Origin: Lampris incognitus
Taxonomy: Eukaryota; Chordata; Actinopteri; Lampriformes; Lampridae
Assembly (NCBI RefSeq): GCF_029633865.1
Contig: NC_079224.1
Location: 24,484,895-24,548,894 of the forward strand
Direction: 5' to 3'
Length of the DNA: 64,000 bases
The position numbers were made by a program, and so were the translations under genes. The notes below the pieces were generated by a model that saw nothing but the letters and a program-made list of their open reading frames with translations, made no database searches and was not told where the DNA came from. Below are positions 1 through 10,803 of this stretch, piece after piece (within the stretch, counting starts at the first letter, position 1; each line of letters starts with the position of its first letter).

Positions 1-159
1 CAGAATCCCGCTGATCACTGTGTGTATACAAGAAAAAAACATAATGGAAAGGTAATCCTGGAATACTGTCCTACTGAGCAAATGATCGCTGATGTAATGA
101 CAAAGCCAGCCACCAAGCTAAAGCTAAAGAGGTTTGCTCAAGACATGTTTGGCACTTAG
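1..159 (+). pseudogene. Ty1/Copia pol C-terminal fragment (RNase H end)
   Basis: Frame 1 is open from the window edge to a TAG at 157-159. Its end carries the segment CPTEQMIADVMTKP, which matches the conserved terminal block of Ty1/Copia polyproteins (family consensus roughly CPTxxMxADxxTKP, after the RNase H domain). Only the last 52 codons lie inside the window, so activity of the element cannot be judged. A purine-rich stretch and a TGTTAAG start of a probable 3' LTR follow within 90 bases. Copia elements are uncommon in vertebrates and are known mostly from fish. Confidence 0.75.
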
Positions 160-241
160 AAGTGCAAAGAGTGTGTTCTCATTGTCAAGGTAAAGAAGAA
201 GCCTTTTTTTCCCGATCCAATGAGCTAAGAGCGAGTGGGGG

Positions 242-654
242 TGTTAAGTGTTGTTATTTGATGGCGCCCTTACTCATTGTATTGCGGTACATTCGGATGT
301 GCCGCCGCCACGTGCTCAGTGTGCGACAGTGTGTGTTGGAAGAGTCGGTAATAGAGCCAAGACCTGCTGTATTTGCCTAAATAAATATGCCTAACGTTAA
401 AGGCTAAAGCAGGGGTGTCAAACTCCAGGCCTTGAGGGCCGCAGTGTCTGCAGGTATTTGTTGCAACCGTGCACTACACCACCTGATTTAACTAATTAGC
501 TCACCTGGATCAAGGAGGGAAAGGAACTATTTTAATCAGGTGGTGTAGTGCACGGTTGCAACAAATACCTGCAGACACTGCGGCCCTCGAGGCCTGGAGT
601 TTGACACCCCTGGGCTAAAGAGAAAACAGAGTCAAGCTTTGCTTATTTCCCACA
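242..654 (+). mobile_element. Probable Copia 3' LTR interrupted by a hAT MITE
   Basis: The LTR seems to begin with TGTTAAG right after the purine-rich run GAGTGGGGG, as expected after a Copia pol. AATAAA lies near 380. A MITE with its target duplication occupies 402-620. A CA end near 654 would give a native LTR of about 200 bp, but the 5' LTR is outside the window, so the right boundary is a guess. Confidence 0.35.
410..612. mobile_element. hAT-type MITE with 8-bp target duplication
   Basis: The ends are inverted copies beginning CAGGGGTGTCAAACTC, and the arms of about 80 bp are almost perfectly complementary around a short AT-rich centre. The flanking 8-mer GGCTAAAG occurs at 402-409 and again at 613-620, which is the 8-bp target duplication typical of hAT transposition. 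There is no coding capacity. The inserted copy splits the presumed Copia LTR, so it is younger than that LTR. Confidence 0.85.
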
Positions 655-705
655 TGCAAGAAGAAGACTGCGCACCCCAGCTCAACAACTACTAATTAAT
701 TCTTA

Positions 706-1483
706 ATGTCCGGAAGAAATAAGAACCGCGTTGGGAACAGTAGGTCAACAAAGCCGACCGACAGCTCTCTGCTAGCTAGCCAAATAACAGGTAAAATGGC
801 GGAGCTGAACACTCACTCGGGACGAAGTGATAACCACCATCCTCACAGACGTTAAAGCGCTACAGGCAGAAATTATGGCTCAGTTTCGTACAACAGCTCT
901 AACTATGCGCGAAGAAATAACATCGGTGACTGACCACGCAAATAAAATCGCTGCCCTGGAAACTTCCCACAATGAAGTTACGGACAGGCTGTCGGAGCTG
1001 GAGAGGCGTTGAGCCGCCCTGGCTGCGGAGAATGTCAAGTTTAAAACCGCAGTGGATGACCAAGAAAATCGCTCCTGTCGACAGAAAATACGTGTGGTTG
1101 GCTTACCTGAGAGCGAAGAGGGCACCAACCGGACTGCCTTCATGGGCCCCTTCCTGAAGGAAATCCTGGGCGAGGAAACTTTCGCCAACACACCGGTTAT
1201 AGACAGAGCACATCGCACCGTCGCGGCCAAACCGCCACCAGGCAAACCTCCGAGGGCTATGCTCGTGCAGCTGCACTATTACCAGACGAAGGAGCTGATT
1301 CTCCGCGCATCCCGTGAACGTGGACAGCTGTCATACAAAGGGGAAAGGATCTCTATATTCCCGGACTATACTGCAGCGGTGGCCCGACGCAAAGCGGAGT
1401 TTAAGGACGTGCCGGCACTGCTCCACCAAGCCGGCGTGAAGTTTGGTCTGGCCCATCCTGCCAAACTACGGTTTACGTGCTAG
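706..1483 (+). pseudogene. L1 ORF1 (RNA-binding protein) remnant
   Basis: The probable start is the ATG at 706, after which a frameshift is needed before 827. From 827 a heptad-rich segment suggests the ORF1 coiled coil. TGA at 1010-1012 interrupts it. The frame then continues through a segment resembling the L1 ORF1 RRM-like and C-terminal domains (for example KIRVVGLPE near 1088 and RISIFPDYT near 1345) to a TAG at 1481-1483. After the Gypsy insertion the same frame resumes at 5966-6052 with a typical FDNPDAA-like C-terminus ending in TAA. ORF1p normally coats L1 RNA as a trimer; this copy cannot encode it. Confidence 0.7.
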
Positions 1484-1489
1484 GGAACT

Positions 1490-1689
1490 TATTAAGTTTA
1501 GAAATCACGTCAGGACACAGCGCTGTCGCTCGACACAACCTCTCCGTGGCATTCTTTATTTAGACTGACACAGCATCAAAGGCAGACCCGATCAAACAAC
1601 CCAGAGCCCGCAGGCATCACCAATCGATCCCAGCACAATAGAACAGCACCAAATCAAATGCAGCACTGTCGATGTGTGCATACATAACA
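1490..1689 (-). repeat. Gypsy-1 3' LTR
   Basis: This 200-bp copy matches 5761-5960 except for one base. On the minus strand it starts TGTTATGTATGC and ends in TTAATA rather than a canonical CA. Both LTRs share that ending, so it is the family's own terminus and not local decay. Confidence 0.93.
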
Positions 1690-1704
1690 TCCCCCCCCCC
1701 CCGG
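1690..1704 (-). other. Gypsy-1 polypurine tract
   Basis: On the minus strand this is GG-type purine sequence with a run of 12 G followed by A, directly abutting the 3' LTR. It is the expected plus-strand DNA primer site for an LTR retrotransposon. Confidence 0.8.
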
Positions 1705-1711
1705 CAGGATT

Positions 1712-3796
1712 TCAAACATGAAAGGTTGACACAAAGTCCTCTAGGTGGCCAGGGCGTAAACGTGTGCGAACAGGTCGCGGGGCGGCCTGAGGCTGGGCAG
1801 GCCGAGGCGGGGAGGGAGATGGCAGGGGGAGCTGAGGCCCAGAAATGTCTGGGGCCCGTGTAGGAGCTGCATGAAGCCCCGGGGCGTCTCGCCATGCTGA
1901 GGGAATGGCTATGGTTGTGTCACCAGCTGTGTGTGGCGGAGCTGACACCTTCCGTAGACGACTGGAGTGCCACCGAGTGCCATCGCTGAGGAGGTAAGTG
2001 GCTGGGCCCAGCTGACGGGTGACTTGGAGAGGAGAGGACGAGTATGAAGCCATTTTATTGTCCCTGTGGGGCCTGCGGACCCTGACCCAGTCTGACACAT
2101 TGATGTCTGGCACCCTGGTTCGTTTTGACTGGTCAAACCGTTTCTTCATCCGCGTCTGCTGACGAGTGACTGAGGCTCTGACCCCTGAGGGAGGTGCCTG
2201 AGGTGTGGAGGGGCGGAGCCTGTCAAGGGGCATGCACAGTTCCCGGCCTAGCATGAGAGAGGCTGGGGAGACGCCTGTGGTCGAGTGCTGTGTGGCCCGA
2301 TAGTGTAGCAGAGTGTGACGGATGGCCTGCATGAAAGAGCACCCTTGGGCCATGTGTGCTCTGAGGCCGTTCTTCAGTGACTGGTGAAAACGTTCAACGC
2401 CGCCATTGGCCTGGGGGTGGTAGTACGCAGTGCGTATATGACGGATGCCCTTGCTTTCGAGATAAGCAGTGAACTCAGCAGAGACCAGCTGAGGGCCGTT
2501 GTCAGTGGTGATGGCCTTTGGGAGGCCCCAGCGAGAGAAAAGAGAGTCCAGGAAGTCGATGATGATCTGTGAGGTCACAGTGCCGGAAGTGGTGAGTTCA
2601 GGCCATTTTGAGTGTAGATCGTAGGCGACCACCATGAAGCGTTGGTGGTGGGGAACTCCATGGATCTCACCACAAATGTCCAACTGCAGGTGTTCCCAGG
2701 GCTGAGAGGGCCAGGCGAGAGGTTGCAGGGGTGGGGGAGCCTGGTGGCCAGTCTTGCCACTCACAAGGCAGGCAGAACAGTCCTTCACCAGAGCCTCAAT
2801 ATCTCTGTCTATCCCCGGCCACCACACCAGGTCTCGGCAGCGCTGTTTCAGTTTCACAATGCCCAGGTGGCCTTCATGCGCCGTATTCAAAACACGTGCA
2901 CGGAGAGCAGCTGGGACCACTGTGCAAAACCCACGTGCCACGCAGGTGTCGTTCCAGCAGGAGAGCTCCTGTCTGACTCGGGCGAACGCAGCCAGCTCCT
3001 CTGGGACCTTGTGAGGCCAGCCGTTCTGGATGTAGGTGCGGAGCTGGGAGAGGACAGGGTCCTGTTCGGAGGCTGCCCTCAGCTCCTGCAGAGAGACAGT
3101 GGCCTGGAGGGGTGTGTGTAGCATTTGGACAATGTCCTTTTCCACACAGTCAGTGTCCGTCTGTGGAGCTGGGGTGGAGACAGAGCGAGAGAGCAGGTCG
3201 GCGACAACATTGTCTCTGCCTGGGGTGAACTGCAGGCTGAAGTTGTACTGGCGGAGGCGGTCAGACCAGCGGTGCAGCCTCAGGGGTTTGTGGCCTGTCC
3301 CAGATGTGGACAGCAGCGCTGTCAGGGCCTGGTGATCTGTCCTGAGGGTGAAGGAGCGGCCATAGAGGTAGAGGTGCCACCTTTCACAAGCCCAGATACA
3401 GGCTAACGCCTCACGCTCACCCACGGAGTACCGCTGCTCGGTCAGGTTGAGGGCACGGGAGGCGAAGGCAATGGGCTTCTCCACACCGTTCTGGGTTTGA
3501 GACAGCATGGCCCCTATCGCTGTGGCTGATGCGTCACAGGTCACAAAGGTGGAGCTGGAGATGTTGAAGTGAGCCAACACTGGTGGTGAAGTCAGTTGAG
3601 TCTTGAGATCACGCACAGCGTCACTGCATGCCTTTGACCACACCCATGGCTCGTCCTTACGCAGCAGCTGGCGCAGGGGGGCTGTGGTCGCAGAGTACTG
3701 GGGAAGAAACCTCAGGTAGTAACTTGTCATACCCAGGAAGGAGGCGACCTGGGCGGCCGAGCTGGGCTCAGGGATGGCCTGAATGGCGTCCACGTT
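1712..3796 (-). pseudogene. Gypsy-1 pol, RNase H and integrase part
   Basis: This open frame begins homology at NVDAIQAIPEP just downstream of the frameshift and runs to a stop beside the polypurine tract. In order it shows the RT connection (SFLGMTSYYLRF), RNase H (VTCDASATAIGA and the RTDHQAL block), the integrase zinc-binding region (H-H-C-C, around GHLGIVKLKQ and CSACL) and the integrase core with its DDE residues (LQLDICG, TTDNGP, NGGVERFH). A proline-rich tail follows. No chromodomain is evident. The only lesion I see is the upstream one-base deletion that disconnects it from RT. Confidence 0.88.
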
Positions 3797-5748
3797 GGAT
3801 GTAGTGGAGTTACACCGCTCGCTGACAGCCGGAACCCCACGAAGTCGATGGCTGGCACAGAGAGGACACATTTCTCAGCATTGAGAGTTAGCTTGTGCTT
3901 GGACAGGGCTGCGAAGACCATGTTAAGGCGCTTGTCGTGGATTTCACTGGTGGGCCCGTGTACCACTATATCGTCCAGATAAATGGCCACGCCCAGTATG
4001 CCAGCCAGCACGGAGACCATGATTTTCTGGAAGCAGCTAGGGGCGGAGCTGAGACCGAAAGGCATCCTGGTGTAGCGAAACACTCCTGCATGTGTCACAA
4101 AGGCTGTGAGGTTTCGGCTCCTGGGGTGGAGGGGCACCTGTAAGTACCCCTGTCTGAGGTCGAGCTTGGAGAACACCTCAGAGCCATAGAACTGAGCAGT
4201 GAGTTCTTCTGAGGTGGGCAGTGGATACTTATCAGGGACCACTGCCTTATTTACTGCACGTAGATCGACGCAGACACGCAGGCCCCCCGACTTCTTCTTA
4301 GCCACCACGAGGTTTGAGACCCAAGGTGACGCGTCCACCGGTTCAATGATGCCAGCTTCCAGCAGTTGTTGCAGCTCGGCGGAGACCCCATCACGGAGAG
4401 CCAACGGGATGCGGCGCAGTGGTTGGATGACAGATTTCACAGCAGGGTTGAGGAGAGGTTGATGGGGGAAGGCGGAGAGGCAGCCCAGCCCCATAAACAG
4501 CGATGGCCACTTCTGCTGCCAAGGTGTGGCGACAGTCAGGATTGCTGCCCCCCTTGTGTCTAAGAGGGAGAACCCCAGAGCGGAGAACAGGTCCAGGCCC
4601 ATCAGGTTGGCCCCACGGCGTGCCACATGAAAAACTGCATTAGGCACCAGCTTGGTTCCATAGCGGACAGTCAGTTGGAGAGAGCCAACCAGATCGATTT
4701 TGGAGTCACCATACCCACAGAGGACAGCTGAGGGTGCGGACAGTGGCAGTGAACCGAAAAATTGACTGTAGGTATCAACATTCAGGAGAGACACACTTGC
4801 ACCGGTGTCCAACAGCAGGGGGATGCACACATCATTAATGTTGACTGTGCATGATTTGAATGACACTGGCCCAGAGCTCACCTTGTGAATGACGGCGGTT
4901 GAAGACTGGGGGGTGTGGCCCTCTGACCCAGCCGGGGAAGATCGACAGACGTTGGCAAAGTGATTGTGCTTACCGCAGCTACGGCATGTCTGGCCACGGG
5001 CAGGGCAGTTCTGAGCCCTTGAAACATGAGACCGAGATCCACAGTTACCACAGGACTGTTGAGGGCGGGGCCGAGAACGCCGTCGTTGCAGTTGCAAGAC
5101 GTCCCCAGTGGAGTCGGCGCCCGCCTCGCTCTGGCTGGGTTGCGTCCCGAGGGGCAGCCGTGAGTAGAGGGAGGAGTCGTTGGCAGCTTGACTGGAGGTG
5201 GCCACTTGCTGTGTATTTAGCATAGCAGCACACTCAGCTGCTACCTCAACCTGTAGTGCGATGGTAATTGCTCTGGACAGCAGCAGACCGTCTTTTTCCA
5301 GCAGGAGAGTCTCACGCACCTTTGCGTTGTTGGTGTGTTCGATTAGCTGGTCGCGAACCATCTCGTCCTGAAGCGCGCCAAACTTGCATGAGCTAGCTAG
5401 CCCTCGCAAATTAGCTACGTACTGCCGCACAGACTCACCAGGCAGTTGGTGTCGCTGACGGAATATAAATCGCCGAAGGAGGGCACTCTGTGGAGCAGCG
5501 AAATGGGTGCTCATAAGTCCCACAGCTTCGGCAAAGCTTGTGACGTTCCCCAGAGACCCGAGCACACGATGGCCCTCTGCTCCCAAGCAGTGTAGCAACA
5601 GAGCCGTCTTCCTAGCCTGGCTCACGTCGTCGAGCCCTGAGGCGATGATGTAATTTTCAAAACTATGTAGCCAGCGAGTCCATGGTACCGGAGGCTCGCC
5701 AGGTAATGCCAGGAAGGGGGCAGGTGGTGGGAGGGAGATATCAGCCAT
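3797..5748 (-). pseudogene. Gypsy-1 gag-protease-reverse transcriptase part
   Basis: The best start is ATG at 5748 (reading MADISLPPP), 12 nt inside a longer open frame. Gag, protease and RT lie in one frame with no gag-pol shift. Two zinc knuckles appear (CGNCGSRSHVSRAQNC and CRSCGKHNHFANVC). The protease has LLLDTGAS. RT shows KKSGGLRVCVDLR, FSKLDLRQGYLQV, MPFGLSSAP and the catalytic IYLDD. Near 3797 one base is missing after LHP, so translation runs into about 20 wrong codons and stops at 3727. The frame is otherwise intact. Confidence 0.88.
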
Positions 5749-5760
5749 CCTCGTCGCCAA

Positions 5761-5960
5761 TATTAAGTTTAGAAATCACGTCAGGACACAGCGCTGTCGC
5801 TCGACACACCCTCTCCGTGGCATTCTTTATTTAGACTGACACAGCATCAAAGGCAGACCCGATCAAACAACCCAGAGCCCGCAGGCATCACCAATCGATC
5901 CCAGCACAATAGAACAGCACCAAATCAAATGCAGCACTGTCGATGTGTGCATACATAACA
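5761..5960 (-). repeat. Gypsy-1 5' LTR
   Basis: This is the upstream LTR on the minus strand, 200 bp, 199/200 identical by eye to the copy at 1490. The leader TTGGCGACGAGG begins right after it and should be the primer binding site; I do not recognise which tRNA it matches. Confidence 0.92.
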
Positions 5961-6052
5961 GAACTGTCCACACTTTCGATAATCCTGACGCGGCGCCCCT
6001 CTTCTTCCAGACCACAATTCAACCTACGACCGAGCGACCGGACAGCAGATAA

Positions 6053-6820
6053 TGTAGCCTACCAAAGGAGAGAGGTATATCTTGGCTTTGGCTGTGTGTA
6101 CTGCGTAGGGAATTTTTTCCCTCTATCTATTATATAATTTTGGGAAATTCATGTTAATCCATAGCAGCACCTTTTGGTGTAACTTTTTTTTTAAAATCCC
6201 ATTCAGTCAGTGGCTGCCTTTATTTAGTTTGTGGGCCACATAGGACACATTTTAATTATTATTCTTATCGTTGGAGAACACGACTTACTATGTGATTTGC
6301 TTTGTGTCTTGCCATTTTCGAAATAGTGGGCCTCTGTTGACGTGACCCACGTCATATTTTGCAGCAGCTTGTAAAATGTTTTTGTTTTTCATTTATTTTA
6401 TGCTTAATTTTCAATAGTTGCTGCTTAAAAAGTTGGCTGCTTTTGTTTTATTCAGATTGTGTCAGTGGTATGTCGTTAACTATTTTTTCCCCTCTCACTT
6501 GAGAATAGGACTGATTGGTGCTACGAGGGTTTACATTTAAACTCAAGCTACTTCTGTCAATTGTTCAGTGGAGTTACTTTGTTAGTTTCATGACAAAGAA
6601 CAATTGTGTTAACTGCACAATCGTTTGTTGTGACGGGGTTTTGGGTTCAAGATGCCTCAATTGGGAAGGCACTTGGGGTGGATGGGTGGGGGCAGAGTAT
6701 TTTTTTAAATTTTTTTATTGTTATTTACTCTTTTCGCTTCTTCCTCACATGTGTGTGTAGCTACTCTATGGCTTTGGTTGCAACGACAATATACTGAACA
6801 TTACTTCCTCCACATTAAAA
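6053..6820 (+). other. L1 linker between ORF1 and ORF2
   Basis: This is AT-rich sequence with several T runs. It has no convincing coding content and no other repeat that I recognise. It lies between the ORF1 stop at 6050-6052 and the ORF2 start at 6821. Confidence 0.45.
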
Positions 6821-7250
6821 ATGGCTAATTTAAACATTACTCAGGGTAGTATCCGCTTTGTCTCCTGGGTTTAAACAAGGTCACTAAATTAAACTGAATA
6901 ATGTCCCACTTAAAACATTTGAAGGCTGACATAGCTTATCTTCAAGAGACACACCTATGCACATCCGAGGTTCCAAGGCTCAAAAGGGATGGGTTGAGCA
7001 TTTATTCCACTCCAAGTTTAATGGTAGAGCCAGGGGTGCTGCAATTTTAATTCAGAAAAACATTGCTTTTGAACTACTCGGCTCCACTGCTGACCCCAAT
7101 GGCCTCTATGCTATTGTATCTGGTCTCATCAAAAACACTCCTGTAGTCCTTGCCTGCGTGTATGCACCTAATTGGGACGACAGTCAATTTATTTCCAAAT
7201 TCTTTTCTACATTACCAGGTCCTGACAACAGTTTTTAATTATAGGGGGGG

Positions 7251-7340
7251 CTTTTCCCCGCCTGCCGCCCAGTGACTGCTGGGATAGGCTCCAGCATCCC
7301 GCAACCCCAATTGGGATAAGCGGCTTGGATAATGGATGGA
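7251..7340 (+). mobile_element. L2-like LINE 3' tail inserted in L1 ORF2
   Basis: The sequence carries the widespread fish tail GCTGGGATAGGCTCCAGC followed by GGGATAAGCGG and ends in GGATGGA repeats. It interrupts the L1 endonuclease exactly within the IIGG/DFN motif: the coding sequence before 7250 and after 7341 joins smoothly. Confidence 0.7.
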
Positions 7341-7378
7341 TTTAACATGGTCCAAGACACTACTCTTGATAGGTCATC

Positions 7379-9196
7379 TCAATCAAATCAAATCAAATCA
7401 ATTTTATTTGTATAGCCCAATATCACAAATTACAAATTTGCCTCAGTGGGCTTAACAGCAACACAACATCCTGTCCTTAGACCCTCTCATCGGATAAGGA
7501 ACAACTCCCTAAAAAACCCTTTAACAGGGAGAAAAAATAGGAAGAAACCTCAGGGAGAGCAACAGAGGAGAGATCTCTCTCCCAAGATGGACAGCGTGCA
7601 ATGGATGTTGTGTTCACGCAATTTACATAATACAACATTGAAAGAGGATAACAGAATTATAATGGACATAAAATTTATGAAGAACATGATGCACAGGATG
7701 CCAAGCAGTGTCCACATGCCAACGGAGCAGTCCAGGACCCAAGCCACGTGACCAGCATCATCATGTAATAAAAGAAGAATTTATGTGAGGAGTGGAGGGG
7801 CAGGCAGCATCCAAATGGCGACCACCATCACCACGGAGACCTGGGAGGAGAACCAACTCCACATGCATGCAAGAGAGACTCACATAACACCATTCAAACA
7901 CAGAAAAAGAGAAAGGAGAAGACATCATTCAGAGAGAGAGAAAAAATATGTTAGAGAAGAGAACAGTTTGCAATAGTCATTAGCCATAATCAATTAAGTC
8001 ATCAATTCATCATAATCTATACACTGTAATCTATACTCAATAATCTCATCGGCAGAACAGTGGTTGGTAAATTCATTGAGACAGAAAACCAACCCGCCAT
8101 CCAGTACAGGTTGTGAAGCACTCAACTTAAAGGCAACTAATTGTAAACTAAGGCAAAAAGATGAGTTTTAAATTTGGATTTAAAGGACTCAACAGACTCT
8201 GATTGTCTGATGGCAGCAGGTAGGTTATTCCACAAAAATGGAGCCTGATAGGAAAAGGCCCTGCCACCAGCTGACTTCTTTTTAACTTTGGGTACACACA
8301 GGAGCCCTGTATTTTGAGAATGAAGTGCTCGAGATGGCATGTAAGGTTTACGGCGATCAGACGAGTAGGATGGGGCAAGCCCATTTAGGATTTTATAAGT
8401 CAACAGAAGCACCTTGTATTCTGATCTAACATGGATATGAAGCCAATAAAGGGAGGCAAGAATTGGTGTAATGTGGTCAAATTTCCTAGTTTTAGTTAGG
8501 ATTCTAGCAGCAGCATTCTGAACCATCTGAAGCCTTTTAGTACTAGAATGTGGCAGACCTGAGAACAGAATATTACAGTAATCAAGTCTGGATGAAACAA
8601 ATGCATGTATTAGAGTCTCTGCGTCAGCCATGGAGAGAAAAGAACGAATTTTAGCTATGTTACGTAAGTGAAAAAAGGCAGTCTTGGTGATTTCTTTAAT
8701 GTGCTTATCAAAGTAAAGGCTGGGATCAAACGTAACACCGAGATTTTTGGCTGCCACACTTTGTGAAACCACAGAGTTGTCAATTGTTATCGTTACTTGA
8801 TCAAATTGGTATCTGTGTCTAGCAGGGCCAGTGACTAGCATCTCGGTTTTATCCGAATTTAAAAGCAGAAAGTTAAGTGACATCCAGTTTTTCACAGTAG
8901 CCAAGCAGGCCTCTAAGTTAGTGATTTGAGTATGATCATCAGCCCTTATAGGCACATACAACTGAGTATCATCAGCATAGCAATGGAAATTTATTCCATA
9001 ACTGCCTATAATTTGGCCAAGAGGTGTAATGTAAAGAGAGAAAAGTAGAGGGCCAAGTACTGAGCCCTGAAGCAAACCATATTTAATGTCAGAAAATGTT
9101 GATATAATATTATTATAGCAGACACAATGTGTTCTTTCAGTTAAGTAGGACTTAAGCCAAGAGAGAGCTAAGCCAGAGACACCAAAATTACAATTT
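7379..9196 (-). mobile_element. 5'-truncated L2/Rex-type non-LTR LINE
   Basis: This inverted element lies between L1 coding pieces. Its 3' end (at about 7380) is a short tandem TGATT-type repeat, followed on the minus strand by a long 3' UTR that I recognise as a common fish dispersed repeat. The RT frame lies upstream. The 5' end is cut inside RT near 9196, as is usual for target-primed insertion. The clade name (L2, CR1 or Rex-Babar) is a judgement from RT style only. Confidence 0.7.
8137..9075 (-). pseudogene. LINE reverse transcriptase, C-terminal part
   Basis: The 312-codon open frame starts at LQGSVLGPLLFSLY, the conserved RT block 4 of jockey-superfamily LINEs, and the catalytic block reads CYADDTQLY. 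Later blocks include LNSDKTEML, KNLGVTFD and the C-terminal SLYWLHI and FLWNNLP segments found in L2/CR1/Rex proteins. The first codon is TTG in the middle of a domain, and homology extends upstream to about 9194, so it is a truncated fragment rather than a gene with its own start. No stop interrupts the part shown. Confidence 0.8.
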
Positions 9197-10803
9197 AATC
9201 AATCAATTTGATCATGGGTCAAAAGTTACACGCGGTCCTTTCTGGTTCTGCTAAGGTTATGGCCTCCCATACTGAGCAGCTGGGCTTATCTGACCCCTGG
9301 AGGTTCACCTTCCCATCAGCCAAATCATTCTCTATCTTTTCCCACCCACACCAGACATACTCGCGGATAGACTTTTCTTCTTGTGGATGATAGACTTTTA
9401 TCGAAGGTTAAGTCATGCGAGTACCACAGTATTGTTATATCGAACCACGCCCCTACCTCTATGGAGGTCACCTTTTCTAGAAGCTATGCCCCCTCAAGGC
9501 AGTGGCGCTTTAATTCTCCAATGCTGTCTGATAATACGTTTAAGGAGTTGCTTACCTCTCAAATTGGATTCTTTTTCGAAATTAGTAAAACCCCCGATGT
9601 CTCTCAGTCCACCATGCGGGACACATTTAAAGCCTGCCTACGGGGTCAGATAATCTCTTCTATTTCACATGCCAAAAAGTCATAAGCAGTCAAACTGTCT
9701 GACATCTCTGATGAAATTTTACAATTAGACAATCAGTATGCAACAGCTCCAACCTCTGCTCTGTATAATAGATGCCTTCACCTCCTGGCTGAGTTTGATA
9801 TGTTATCAACAAGTAAGGTGGAATTACTTCTGCTCAAATCTAGACAACGTATTTCTGAGTCAGGGGACAAAGCGAGTAAATTTCTTGCACACCAAGCTCA
9901 TTCAGCTGCAGCTTCTAGGCGAATCACTAAAATAAAATTATCCACTGGTGTTGTTCTTTCAGACACAAGAGACATAAACAATACTTTTCTAAACTTCTAT
10001 TCGGATCTTTACTCTTCTGAATGTCCCCGATATTTGGGACCACAATAATCCTCTTGACAATATAGGTTACCTGTACTAGATAAAATGCTTTCCGGCAGCC
10101 TTGGCAGACCAGTTTCACTTCTTGAGATCCAAGAAGCCATGAAATCCATGCAAAATGGCAAGTCCCCCGGGCCTGATGGATATACAGTGGAATTTTATAA
10201 AGCATTTTCCCACCTTATCTGCCCTGAATTACAAAGCATGTATAACGAATCATTTTTGAATGGTAGGCTGCCAGAAAGACTATTCCAAGCTTCTGTTCCC
10301 TTGTTGCTTAAGAAAGATAAGGACCCACTTCTTTGTAGCAGCAGGAGACCAAGCCCACTTCTGAATGTGGACTAAAAGATTTTAGCCAAAGTCCTTTTTA
10401 ACTGTCTCCGAAAAGTGGTCTCAGGCCTGATAACGACTGACCAAACAGACTTTATCCAAGGAAGGTATTCTTTCTTTTACACAAGGCGATTTCTTGACAT
10501 AATTCATACACCAAGCTCTGAATCCCCCAAATTTGGCCTTTCGTTGGATGTAAAAAAAAAAAGCCTTCGATAGGGTAGAGTGGATTTACCTTTTCTTTGT
10601 TCTGGGAAAAATGGGGTTTAGTAAAGATTTTATTTTGTGGATTAAACTTTTATATTCAACCCCTGTAGCTTCAGTTATCCCCAATGACTTATACTCACCT
10701 TTCTTTCCTCTGAAATGTGGCATGAAAAAAGGTTGCTCTCTATCCCCACTGCTATTTGCTATTGCCATTGAACCATTAGCTATTTGGCTTCATAGTGAAG
10801 TGG

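Larger units (their letters stand above)
1490..5960 (-). mobile_element. Complete Ty3/Gypsy LTR retrotransposon (Gypsy-1), one-base frameshift in pol
   Basis: The element is 4471 bp, has 200-bp LTRs at both ends, and is flanked by the 5-bp duplication GAACT (1485-1489 and 5961-5965). On the minus strand the order is LTR, leader, gag-protease-RT, RNase H-integrase, polypurine tract, LTR. The two LTRs differ at one position that I can see (CACAACC versus CACACCC near 1542 and 5813), which points to a recent insertion. It landed in the L1 ORF1 region. The reading frame is otherwise open, but a one-base deletion near 3797 separates RT from RNase H/integrase. Confidence 0.93.

Noticed and set aside
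2642-5225. Plus-strand open frames such as 2642-3121 and 4899-5225
   Set aside because: They are antisense shadows of the Gypsy-1 pol and gag frames on the minus strand.
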